A stretch of 64,000 nt of DNA, taken from positions 75,860,649 to 75,924,648 of the forward strand of contig NC_083569.1 of NCBI RefSeq assembly GCF_027579695.1. The letters are read 5' to 3'. This DNA is from Neoarius graeffei (Eukaryota > Chordata > Actinopteri > Siluriformes > Ariidae). The notes beneath the pieces were generated by a model that made no database searches, had not been told where the DNA came from, and saw nothing but the letters and a program-made list of their open reading frames with translations. The translations under genes and the position numbers were made by a program. This document shows positions 29,997-39,565 of the stretch, piece by piece. Position 1 is the first letter of the stretch; the number at the start of each line of letters is the position of its first letter.

Positions 29997-32900
29997 ATCA
30001 GGCAACTGAATGCTTAGAGTCAACATTCCACCATACTTTAGATAATGTAGCTCCTCTAAAAAGGAAAATGGTCAGAGACAAAAAATTAGCACCCTGGTAT
30101 AATGATGACACTCGCACATTAAAACAGACCACTTGAAAATTGGAACGTAAATGGCGTCAAACAAAATTGGTAGTGTTCAAATTAGCTTGGAAGGAGAGCT
30201 TCCTGAAGTATAGAAAAGCTCTTAGTGCTGCGAGATCAACATATTTCTCCTCCCTAATAGAAGATAACAAAAATAATCCTAGATTCCTATTTAATACTGT
30301 AGCAAAATTAACCAGGAATAAGTCCACTATCAACACATGCACACCTGCAGTATGTAGTAGCAACGACTTCATGAATTTTTTTAATGACAAAATTGAGAAT
30401 ATCCGACAAAAATTTCAAACTACTAATTTAAGGTTAGACAATGAAAGTGACCTTGTAGTTAACAATATAACTGTATCAGATCATCAGTTAGAATGTTTTA
30501 CTCCCCTAAAATAAACTGAATTACTTTCATTAATCTCTACATCAAAAGCCTCAACTTGTGTACTAGATCCCTTACCGACACATCTATTCAAACAGATAAT
30601 GCCTGGAGTAATTGAACCGCTTCTAAAAATAATAAATTATTCTCTTATGATTGGCTATGTAACCAAATCCTTTAAACTAGCAGTTATCAAACCCCTGATT
30701 AAAAAACCTGACCTTGATCCCTGTCAGCTGTCCAATTATCAGCCAATATCAAACCTCCCCTTTATCTCCAAGATCCTTGAAAAAGCTGTGGCACAGCAGT
30801 TATGCTCATATTTACATAGGAATAACATCCATGAAATGTATCAGTCAGGATTTAGACCTCATCATAGCACAGAGACAGCACTGGTTAAAGTAGTAAACGA
30901 CCTACTGTTGGCGTCTGATCAGGGCTGTGTCTCGCTACTTGTGTTGCTTGACCTTAGTGCAGCATTTGATACCATTGATCATTCCATTCTTCTGGATAGA
31001 CTAGAAAATGTTGTGGGAGTTAAGGGAATGGCCCTCTCCTGGCTCAGGTCTTATCTAACTGATCGTTATCAGTATGTTGATATAAATGGTGATATTTCTA
31101 GATGTACAGAGGTAAAGTTTGGTGTTCCACAAGGTTCTGTCTTGGGTCCACTGCTTTTTTCTCTATATATGTTACCTCTGGGCGATATTATTCGTAAACA
31201 TTGTATTAGTTTCCACTGTTATGCTGATGACACACAGTTGTATGTCTCTGCAAAACCTGATGAGAGACACCAGCTTAATAGAATTGAGGAATGTGTTAAG
31301 GACATTAGACACTGGATGCTTACTAATTTCCTTCTGCTTAACTCTGACAAGACTGAAGTACTTGTGCTAGGACCACATACAGCTAGAAGTAAGTTTTCTG
31401 ATTACACAGTAACTCTGGATGGCCTTTCTGTTTCTTCACGTGCAGCAGTAAAAGACCTCGGAGTGATTATTGACCCCGGTCTTTCATTCGAAACTCACAC
31501 TGATAACATCACCCGGATAGCTTTCTTTCATCTCAGAAATATTGCAAAGATAAGAAATTTAATGTCATTGCATGATGCAGAAAAACTAGTCCATGCTTTC
31601 GTTACCTCCAGGTTGGATTATTGTAATGCCTTACTGTCTGGATGTTCCAATAAGTGCATAAACAAGCTCCAGTTAGTTCAAAATGCAGCAGCAAGAGTCC
31701 TTACTAGAACTAGAAAATATGACCACATCACGCCTGTCTTATCCACACTGCATTGGCTCCCAATCAAATTTCGTATTGATTATAAAATACTACTATTGAC
31801 CTTTAAAGCACTAAATGGTCTCGCACCACAGTACCTGAGTGAACTTCTGCTCCTCTATGACCCGCCACGCCTACTTAGATCAAAAGGTGCAGGCTATCTG
31901 CTGGTACCTCGTATAGTGAAGGCTACATCAGGGGGCAGAGCCTTTTCTTACAAAGCCCCACTGTTATGGAACAGCCTTCCAAGTAATGTTCGGGAATCAG
32001 ACACAGTCTCATCATTTAAGTCTAGGCTGAAAACATATCTGTTTAGTCAAGCCTTTTGTTAATGGTGTTTATGAGGTAAAGGAGTAGATCTGGAGGGTCC
32101 TCAGACATAGAGTGTTTTGGTAAACTGGGATGTATGGATGCTGTCAGTCCCCACTCGCTTGCTCACTCGAGTTTGTTGACGGTGTAGTGGCTGGCTGCTT
32201 TATGTCCCGGGGCTTCCTCATGCCTGTGTTACCTTCTGGCTCTCTCCTTTTAGTTATGCTGTCATAGTTAGTTGCTGGAGTCCCTGCTTGTACTCAGTGC
32301 AATATGTATACTGTTCCTACTTATTCAGGTGACATTGGGCATACCTAACCACCTGTGTTTTCTTTCCCTCCCCCCCCACTCCAAATCTGTCCCTCTGAGT
32401 TACATGGAGTCAACAGGAAATCTTTTGGTGGAGAGGGTGGAGACCTCGACTGGCTATCGTAGCCTGCAGGGAATCGGCCGTCAGACATTCTGTCGCATGT
32501 CCCAGACCCGGTGAAATGTAACTGAATTGTCTTGGCCAGCCCTAAGGGTCCCATCTGCATCTCATCATTGCTGAGGAGTGTGCTCCCATCACCCAATCAA
32601 GCATCCAGCCAGAGCAGGTCATGATATATTTTACCATATTAACATGCCATTGTTGTGTGTTATGCCTGATGTAAAGACTCTCGTCTCTGCGAGCCTACCA
32701 CACAGATTTAATACTTGTCATTTTTAGGGCATACCTAACAACGTGTTTTCTTTCTCTCTCTCTTCCCCCCCCAATCTGTCCCTCTGAGTTACATGTTGAT
32801 CCTGGGATTGAGATGCTGGCCTCTTCTGCCCCTCGGACCTGCTTGATCCATCCTGGTGCCCTGTGTCTGGTCGGAGTTTTATCGCACCACTCCTGTGAAG

Positions 32901-33242
32901 GACGGCCCCATGAGGACAGTTGGGGGTTATACCTGTTAAAACTGTTAATATTATAGTCAGGCTGTCTGTTATTGCCCAAATGAGGATGGGTTCCCTTTTG
33001 AGTCTGGTTCCTCTCGAGGTTTCTTCCTCATGTCGTCTGAGGGAGTTTTTCCTTGCCACCGTCGCCACAGGCTTGCTCATTGGGGATAGATTAGGGATAA
33101 AATTAGCTCATGTTTTAAGTTGTTCAAATTCTGTAAAGCTGCTTTGCGACAATGTTTATTGTTAAAAGCGCTATACAAATAAACTTGATTTGATTTGATT
33201 TGATTTGATTTGATTTGATTTGATTTGATTTGATTTGATTTG
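29997..33242 (+). mobile_element. L2-type LINE, 5'-truncated, well preserved
   Basis: A 3.2-kb insertion with a short direct repeat 'aaaag' on each side (29992-29996 and 33243-33247). It begins in the linker between endonuclease and RT (ESTFHHTLDNVAPLKRK). It contains an open RT frame and a 1.15-kb 3' UTR. The end is a (TTGAT)n tail from about 33185. A second copy at 43168-44777 encodes an almost identical C-terminus. The endonuclease is missing. Confidence 0.92.
30599..32062 (+). CDS. L2 LINE reverse transcriptase ORF fragment
   Basis: A 487-codon open frame of a non-LTR RT. Motifs in order are [45 protein letters not shown] (first catalytic D), [27 protein letters not shown] (YADD near residue 206) and [13 protein letters not shown]. 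The C-terminal block [13 protein letters not shown] leads to [15 protein letters not shown] and SQAFC at the stop. The same frame extends upstream to about 30000, broken only by TGA near 30136 and TAA at 30512-30514. The ATG used here is simply the first after that stop. The RT copies LINE RNA at a nicked target. Without endonuclease or promoter this copy is not autonomous. Confidence 0.85.
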   Translation: MPGVIEPLLKIINYSLMIGYVTKSFKLAVIKPLIKKPDLDPCQLSNYQPISNLPFISKILEKAVAQQLCSYLHRNNIHEMYQSGFRPHHSTETALVKVVNDLLLASDQGCVSLLVLLDLSAAFDTIDHSILLDRLENVVGVKGMALSWLRSYLTDRYQYVDINGDISRCTEVKFGVPQGSVLGPLLFSLYMLPLGDIIRKHCISFHCYADDTQLYVSAKPDERHQLNRIEECVKDIRHWMLTNFLLLNSDKTEVLVLGPHTARSKFSDYTVTLDGLSVSSRAAVKDLGVIIDPGLSFETHTDNITRIAFFHLRNIAKIRNLMSLHDAEKLVHAFVTSRLDYCNALLSGCSNKCINKLQLVQNAAARVLTRTRKYDHITPVLSTLHWLPIKFRIDYKILLLTFKALNGLAPQYLSELLLLYDPPRLLRSKGAGYLLVPRIVKATSGGRAFSYKAPLLWNSLPSNVRESDTVSSFKSRLKTYLFSQAFC

Positions 33243-33714
33243 AAAAGAGCAGTGCATGCAAGACAGCCCAGGAAACTTGTAGAACTGGAAGCCTTTTACA
33301 AGGACGAATGTGTGAAAATCCCCCAGGTAAGAACTGAAAGATTATTAGCTGGCTACAAAAAGTGTTTACAAGCTGTGATACTTGCCAAAGGGGGTGTTAC
33401 TAGGTACTAACCATGCAGGGTGCCCAAACTTTTGCTTTGGGCCCTTTTCCTTTTTTGTCATTTTGAAAATGTAAAAGATGAAAATAAAAAATTGTTTTTG
33501 CTTAAAATATAAAGGGAATGAGTCATCTTTAACTTTATGCCTTTTGGAGATCATTTCATCTTCAACTTGCTTAATTGTTCACAGTAACAGCAATTTTGAC
33601 CAGGGGTGCCCAAACTTTTGCATACCACTGTAGTTATTTAGCCATGACTTTTGCGACATTTGTACTGCATTTTGGGATTTCACGAGTGTTTCAGGCATTG
33701 TAATAAAGTGGCAA

Positions 33715-34466
33715 CCGTTTCTTCTTCTTCTGACTGCTCCTGATTAGGGGTCGCCACAGCGGATCTTTCATCTCCATTGCTCCCTGTCTTACGCATCCTT
33801 CTCTACCACTTTCATGTCCTCTCTCACCACATCCATGTATCTCCTCTTTGGCCTTCCTCGTTTTTGCGTGCCTGGCAGCTCCATCCTCAACATTCTCCTT
33901 CCAACATGCTCTGCATCTCTTTTCAGGATGTGCCCATACCATCTCAGTCTCATCTCTCTTAGCTTAATTCCCAAGCTCTCCACATGTGCTGTCCCTCTGA
34001 TGTGCTCATTCCTTATCCTGTCCAACCTTGTCACTCCCATCGCAAACCTTAACGTCCTCAACTCTGCCACCTCCAACTTTGCCTCCTGTCCCTTCATTAA
34101 GGGTACGGGCTCCAATCCATACATCACAGCTGGTCTCACTACTGTCTTATACATCTTACCTTTCACTTTTGCTGGGACTTTCCTATCACAAATGACTCCC
34201 GAAATCCTTCTCCAACTGCTCCACCCTGCCTGCACTCTCTTTCTCACCTCACTATCGCAGCCCCCATTTTCCTGCACAGTTGACCCCAGGTACTTGAATT
34301 CACCAACTTTCTTTACGTCTACTCCTTGCATCTTCACTACACTCTCATCCCCATTCTCATTGATGCACATGTATTCTGTTTTGCTACTGCTCACCTTCAT
34401 TCCTCTTCATTCCAATGCATACCTCCATCTCTCCAAACCCAACTCAACCTCCTTTCTACTTTCTAA
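33715..34466 (-). pseudogene. RTE/BovB-like LINE, 3' end of ORF (left arm of head-to-head pair)
   Basis: A minus-strand frame of 203 codons: VSSSKTEYMCINENGDESV, EFKYLGSTVQENGGC, VVRPAVMYGLE, VTRLDRIRNEHIRGTAHV and RWYGHILKRD, then PGTQKRGRPKRRYMDVV. This is the RT C-terminal/thumb region and tail of an RTE/BovB-type LINE, clade tentative. The element ends near 33715 with a (CTT)n-like 3' tail. It is 5'-truncated, with no RT catalytic motif. Confidence 0.8.
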
Positions 34467-34508
34467 GCAGTGAAAATAGAGAATATAGTGCATCGGTGTA
34501 GAATTGGG

Positions 34509-35100
34509 GATGAGAGTGTAGTGAAAATGCAAGGAGTAGACATAAAGAAAGTTGATGAATTCAAGTACCTGGGGTCAACTGTGCAGGAAAATGGGGGCTG
34601 CAATAGTGAGGTGAGAAAGAGAGTGCAGGCAGGGTGGAGCAGTTGGAGAAAAATTTCGGGAGTCATTTGTGATAGGAAAGTCCCACCAAAAGTGAAAGGT
34701 AAGATGTATAAGACAGTAGTGAGACCAGCTGTGATGTCTGGATTGGAGACTGTACCCTTAACAAAGAGACAGGAGGCAAAGTTGGAGGTGGCGGAGTTGA
34801 GGATGTTAAGGTTTGCGATGGGAGTGACAAGGTTGGACAGGATAAGGAACAGAGATGAGACTGAGATGGTATGGGCACATCCTGAGAAGAAATGCAGAGC
34901 ATGTTGGAAGGAGAATGTTGAGGATGGAGCTGCCAGGCAAATGAAAACGAGGAAGACCAAAGAGGAGATACATGGATGTGGTGAGAGAGGACATGAAAGT
35001 GGCAGGTGTGGTAGAGAAGGATGCGGAAGACAGGGAGCAATGGAGACCAAAGATCCGCTATGGCGACCCCTAATCGGGAGCAGCCAAAAGAAGAAGAAGA
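34509..35100 (+). pseudogene. RTE/BovB-like LINE, 3' end of ORF (right arm of head-to-head pair)
   Basis: The same segment as the left arm in opposite orientation: GDESVVKMQGVDIKKVDEFK, YLGSTVQENGGC, VTRLDRIRN. A deletion of about 60 bp then removes the EHIRGTAHV block, and out-of-frame sequence runs to an (AAG)n tail at 35085-35100. A perfect 14-bp TSD 'ggtgtagaattggg' (34495-34508 and 35101-35114) proves it is its own insertion. Very similar to the left arm. Confidence 0.85.
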
Positions 35101-35114
35101 GGTGTAGAATTGGG

Positions 35115-36440
35115 TATGGACATGTCCCTGCCAGTATCAAACAACGGCTGATGTGTCCCTACCAATATTTCTGATTGGAGAATAAAAAAAAATCCCGCTC
35201 TGTGCATGGTGCACAAATGGTTACTGCAGGTTTCCACTGGGCGAAACCACGCACAATTCGCTCATGAATATTCACTATGTGGGCATGGTCACGAAAACAG
35301 CAAGCATGTTCGGTTACCATGTCAATTAGCAAGTGCAGTTGCTTTGCAGTGACCGGCTGCTAGTTAGCAAACTAGCAAACTGTCCTTGAGGAATGTAATG
35401 TTAGATTAGGTCGTAAAATGAATCAGTTAACAACAGTTCGTATTCAGTGTGTAAAAATGACAACATACCAATATGACTGTTTTCTAGGTTTGTGTGGCAT
35501 GTAAATAACAATCTGACTTGATACCGATAACAACTGGTGTTCATTAAGGCTAAATCATAGCAGATTGTGCTAATGTTGGTTAATATTGCACCGAGTCTTG
35601 CTTGTGAAGTGCCTGCAAACTTTAGCAGCCTGCTAACCCTGAATCTGAAGCGCTTCAGTTAAGACCTGCAGAGCCCTGACCGAGTTCCTGTAACATGACG
35701 CATGTGATGTGGACATTGTTCACAGCCCAGACACCTTTTAATCAAATAAAACATTTTCACGTAATAAGCAAAACAGCCTCTGCATTCTTGATCAGAACTT
35801 TTTGGTTATTCCCACCGCTCTTTTGAAAACGTCACATACCGAGTACATACATACACTGAACTGACTGGTTTTCGAGGGGGTTCATTTGAAAGCGGTGGCT
35901 AAAAACTTTTCTCAGTAGAACCCTCCTGCTCTGGGCTCAAGAAGACAACAAAAGGGCAATAATATAACAACAACCAATCAGAATTCAGATACATTCTGTT
36001 GCCAAGTAAAATTGGAACTTTTCAACGTGTCAAAAAATGTTCTCAAGCCCTCGTGCTGTTTTACCGTTAGATCAGCCACATATCAGCTTAAACTAGCGTT
36101 CTAAACTAGTTACAGATCCCACAGAGAGAACCCACTCCCCCTGCCAGCCTCATGGAACACAGCGTTTATGTGTTTTACTTCCATTTATGAGGGAAAGGAA
36201 CATACACCCTCCTGACAGTCAGTGCGTTATTCACTTGTAAAACACATTTGGTAGAATGAGTTAATCATCACATGCAAGATTTGCAATTAATCAAATTAAT
36301 TGCATATTATTATTATTATTATTATTATTAATGAATTACTACAGTTCTTCTGAACTTCAAATTTTAAAAGTCTGGACTTTGGAGAGATGATGGAGACTCT
36401 TTTTGTGGAACACAATGGAGCAAAATATTGTGACCCTCTC
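35115..36440. other. No gene recognised; ancient or unique 5' flank of mb21d2
   Basis: Only short frames occur. An (ATT)n tract lies at about 36307-36330. This is the longest stretch between 5 and 38 kb without an identifiable transposon. It precedes the mb21d2 promoter by 1.4-2.7 kb and could hold cis-regulatory sequence; nothing in it proves that. Confidence 0.45.
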
Positions 36441-36448
36441 ATGTTGAC

Positions 36449-37749
36449 CAAGGACGCGTTATCCTAATGGGCTTCATGGGCAGCTGCCCAGGGCCTCGGC
36501 CACTAGGGGGCCTCGGAGGTAGCGAGATCGGAAAATATCTCATCTCATCTCATTATCTGTAGCCGCTTTATCCTGTTCTACAGGGTCGCAGGCAAGCTGG
36601 AGCCTATCCCAGCTGACTACGGGCGAAAGGCGGGGTACACCCTGGACAAGTCGCTAGGTCATCACAGGGCTGACACATAGACACAGACAACCATTCACAC
36701 TCACATTCACACATACGGTCAATTTAGAGTCACCAGTTAACCTAACCTGCATGTCTTTGGACTGTGGGGGAAACCGGAGCACCCGGAGGAAACCCACGCG
36801 GACACGGGGAGAACATGCAAACTCCACACAGAAAGGCCCTCGCCGGCCCCGGGGCTCGAACCCAGGACCTTCTTGCTGTGAGGCGACAGCGCTAACCACT
36901 ACACCACCGTGCCGCCCCCATCGGAAAATATGAAACGATATTTTCAGAAGTTTTGATCATATTGATAACGTTTTTGATGCATTTCGCCACCCGTAAGGAA
37001 GCCCACCTTGTCCCGTTGCATAAATCACCCGTCATTGTCAATATGATCACTGTCCACCATGTCTTCACATGCTACGCCAGCTTGAGTTCAATGATTTAAT
37101 TAATGACTTCGCTTTCCAGAAAAGTAGGAAAGTGCCCCTTGTAAGTTGACCCATGGCTGTCAAACTGAATGTGCAAAGCTGTGTGCCACTGCTGTTTGGG
37201 ACATTACGTGTGTGAAAGGATGAAATGTTTCACATAGCCTAACATTTTGAGATTTATTTCTGAGAAGCAAGATATTTTTCTTTCTTTGTTATCGCTCTTT
37301 GTTTTCAAAAGTTAAAAGTCGCCTGGATTCCAAAATGAAAACGAACGGTTATATACCAAATGAATGTTCTTGTTCTGAATACTAAAGAAACTGTTGTAGG
37401 CCGAGGTTATGATCTTGACATGTTGTTCATTGACTCACTCATTCAAAGGCTTCTTGAGGCTAAACTTTAGTTAACCAGACTTGTTAACCGTGATGTCTGA
37501 TGGATTTTTTCACCATGCAATTGCCTATTTCACCATTGCTTTTTCTCGATTAAATAGGTGATGATGGATTTAAAGTTTTATCGTTCAATAGTATTTCTAA
37601 TTGTGCCACTGTCATTATTTAAGTTTCTGTGTTTAGTTAGACAGGCACGTCTGAGGGGGTGAATTTGCTGAGCACAGTTGACAACAGGCGGGGGTGGGGC
37701 CTCGGGGGGGTGTCTGCCCAGGGCCTCGGCAAGGGTTAACGCGGCCCAG
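36449..37749 (+). mobile_element. hAT element immediately upstream of the mb21d2 promoter
   Basis: Termini are CAAGGACGCGTTA and, reverse-complemented, CTGGGCCGCGTTA, flanked by the 8-bp TSD 'atgttgac' (36441-36448 and 37750-37757). Both ends also share 'tgcccagggcctcggc'. A short frame near 37070-37140 resembles a hAT C-terminal tail (LEFNDLINDFAFQKSRK), related to the tail in hAT-1. The rest of the transposase is gone. A SINE-A lies inside at 36539-36919. Net length is about 0.9 kb. Confidence 0.85.
36539..36919 (-). mobile_element. SINE-A, full length, inside hAT
   Basis: A minus-strand copy with the perfect 12-bp TSD 'atcggaaaatat' (36527-36538 and 36920-36931). The (TCATC)n tail is on the left, the tRNA-like head on the right. 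Well preserved: body and boxes match the 11043 copy closely. Confidence 0.93.
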
Positions 37750-37823
37750 ATGTTGACCTGAAGTTGGAGCCACTGGGGGTTGGCATTGGATTTATGACCC
37801 CACCGGCTTGATCCCTTTGAAAT

Positions 37824-37842
37824 ACTACAAATCCCAGGATCC
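37824..37842 (+). promoter_or_regulatory. ZNF143/THAP11-type (SBS/GFY) promoter motif
   Basis: ACTACAAATCCCAGGATCC closely matches the ACTACAnnTCCCAGnnnnC element bound by ZNF143 and THAP11-HCF1 in many vertebrate TATA-less promoters. It lies about 1.2 kb upstream of the mb21d2 start codon and 74 bp downstream of the hAT terminus. GC-rich sequence with 'tttccggg' follows. It probably directs transcription initiation near 37860-37900. This is inference from the motif and its position. Confidence 0.6.
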
Positions 37843-37859
37843 TCTGGGGCGGCCGTGAT

Positions 37860-38017
37860 TTCCGGGTTTGGTGTTGCCGTGGGAAGGCGTGTGCCGCGGA
37901 GACTAGTTGGAAATGACGGGAGCTGAAATCGGGTTCTTAATTATATTTCCAAACAGAACCAGCTGGCTATAAGGCACAGAGCTTGGCGACTGCGATTTTG
38001 GGTGTGTGTGTATTGAA
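37860..38017 (+). other. mb21d2: Probable non-coding first exon of mb21d2
   Basis: GC-rich sequence just after the ZNF143-type motif ends at a plausible 5' splice site (TTGAA|GTAAGC, donor at 38018). The next acceptor is TTGTGTTGTCTCAG at 39021, just before the coding exon. The transcription start is unknown, so the left limit is a guess. Alternatively, transcription could begin closer to 39000 with no upstream exon. Confidence 0.4.
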
Positions 38018-39021
38018 GTAAGCTTGTCATGAACTATTTAAAGTGTTTATCTTGCTAAATTCGTGCACTGAGTCTCACCTGCTTTGGTTAGCGTGCCAGC
38101 TAATCCATGAAGAGAGCTGTGGAATTTGATTTTTCTCCTCAGACGCTGGGACTTTTAGTTTCTCATGAGCTCCATTTGCAGATGTAGGTTTTCTTAGCTG
38201 CATAATCACGGTTTGTGCTGGTCATTTTTGGAGCAGTTGGAAATGACCGATGCAGATAGCTCGCTGCGACCTGAAGTGATTAACATTACAATTCTGTAGT
38301 ATTTGCCAAATTAGCTGGACATTAGCTGGCTAATTAGTTAGCCACCGTGCTACCTAGCACGTTCACTGAGTATCTAGTTATTTAATGCATTTGAGGGGGG
38401 AAAGAAAGTCAAACAACACCAGTATAATCTACGTGTAGTGGAAGTTAGTGTTAACATGGTAATGTGTGTGTTAATGACCGTTGAACTCAAGCTAATGGAC
38501 ATAGTTTTCGGTCCAAGCTGTATACTACCGTGCTAATTAGTGTGTTGATATAGTATGCATAGTGGCACGTTACCATAACAACCATACTATTCTCATATAC
38601 TATGGAAAACGCTAGTATGCGGCTACCATCAAAATAACATCACTGATAAAATGTAAATCTAAACACTTACTTACAGACTTGCACAGAGTATCAGGGGAAA
38701 CAAAACAAACAGACGTGTTTTGTTATTCTTTCTCCTTGTTTTCAGCACTAACACACACAGCACAGTCCAAACTTTCCTCTTAGTTTAGCTTCACTATTCA
38801 CAAGAAATGCTGGCAATGAAATGGCAGTCCTGTAATAGTTCTAGTTCCAAAGAGTATTTATTATAATGCAAAAAAAAGCGTTATTACACATTCAATATCC
38901 TATCTTGACTTTCGCATCATAAAACCTGACATGTTATTTAAATGTGAAAAGTCCATCTGTTCATTGTTCTAAGTTTACTAAGGAATCCAGCAGGCTGTAT
39001 TTCAAAGTTGTGTTGTCTCAG
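38018..39021 (+). other. mb21d2: Putative short intron or 5' UTR region of mb21d2, no transposon seen
   Basis: About 1 kb bounded by a GTAAGC donor-like and a pyrimidine-rich TCTCAG acceptor-like sequence. No repeat terminus or SINE/LINE block was recognised, in contrast to both flanks. Confidence 0.4.
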
Positions 39022-39031
39022 GTTGGGCTCG

Positions 39032-39233
39032 ATGGAGGTGATCAGGAGCGCAGTGACTCCGCGCACACCGGTGCCGGTGAAACGCGTGTCCGAGGTGGAC
39101 TTCCGCTCTGGCACGGCACTTGAGCAGCTGGCCTCGCACGTGCAGGAGCTCGTGCAGCTTGAGCAAGGCGAGTTTGGGGACCAGACTGCACTCGAGGTGC
39201 ACACGGCCAAAGACTTCATCTTCAACATGCTTG
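39032..39233 (+). CDS. mb21d2: Mab-21 domain-containing protein 2, first coding exon
   Basis: ATG at 39032 (context gggctcgATGG) opens 67 codons: MEVIRSAVTPRTPVPVKRVS, then VDFRSGTALEQL, VQELVQLEQGEFGDQ and ALEVHTAKDFIFNML. The last block matches the N-terminus of vertebrate MB21D2 (DFRSG...ALE(I/V)HTAKDFIFSMLG). That protein belongs to the nucleotidyltransferase-fold Mab-21/cGAS-like family and its catalytic-fold domain is in the next exon. The exon ends in phase 1 at G39233, followed by donor GTGAGA, where I recall the human gene also splices after a short first coding exon. The following exon is not in this window. The N-terminal ~20 residues are divergent. A retrocopy is unlikely because of the donor and the upstream promoter motif. 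Confidence 0.85.
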
Positions 39234-39565
39234 GTGAGAAGTTGCTTTCAAAAGTACACGTTTTAAAAAAAAAAAAAAACTACAGTACTGTGCAGAAGTC
39301 TTAGGCATGTGTAAAGAAAGGCTGTAGACCAAAAATAGCTTAAAAATAATGAAATGAAATGTTTTGAACATAAACTATAAACAACAGTCAGCCGTAACGA
39401 GACTGTCAATGACTGTGTAGCTCACTCTGGCCCTGTCTAGTCCAGAAGGAATGATCTAAAGTGGGCCACCTTGTGCAATAAATGTTGCAAGCTGTATACA
39501 CTATATAGAAACTATATATTGGCATTGCAGTCTTGGAAGACCATGGATTTCTTGTGCCTGGAATT

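Larger units (their letters stand above)
29160..33410 (+). pseudogene. Tc1-C transposase, stops plus L2 insertion
   Basis: Blocks in order are IIDAHKAGEGYKNIAK (first helix-turn-helix), DRWIARKANKNPCLTAKDLQ, STMQRHLNKYDLHGRVI, LWTDEIKIELFG (D1) and LIMLWSCVAASGTGHI. A broken region near 29868-29900 holds the D2 block. [16 protein letters not shown] sequence (E) ends at about 29995. After the L2 the frame resumes at 33243 with KRAVHARQPRKLVELEAF and ends at TAA 33408-33410 (AKGGVTRY). Stops occur near 29323 and 29577, with a frameshift near 29868. Confidence 0.85.
28770..33630 (+). mobile_element. Tc1/mariner element Tc1-C, carrying a 3.2-kb L2
   Basis: The left end 'cagtggcatgcaaaagtttg' pairs with the reverse complement of the right end 'cagtggtatgcaaaagtttg', flanked by TA (28768-28769 and 33631-33632). 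Net length without the L2 is 1.6 kb. Inverted similarity continues about 190 bp inward ('ccaaaaggcataaag' on both sides), so the terminal repeats are long. The L2 at 29997-33242 interrupts the transposase after its catalytic E block. Confidence 0.93.

Noticed and set aside
33814..34473. Long antisense ORFs (219 and 225 codons) over both arms of the head-to-head LINE pair
   Set aside because: They are shadows of the RTE-type coding frame on the other strand. The low-complexity Leu/Ser/Pro composition is typical of antisense translation.
33715..35100. A single LINE insertion inverted by twin priming
   Set aside because: Both arms represent the same segment rather than adjoining segments, and the right arm alone has a complete 14-bp TSD.
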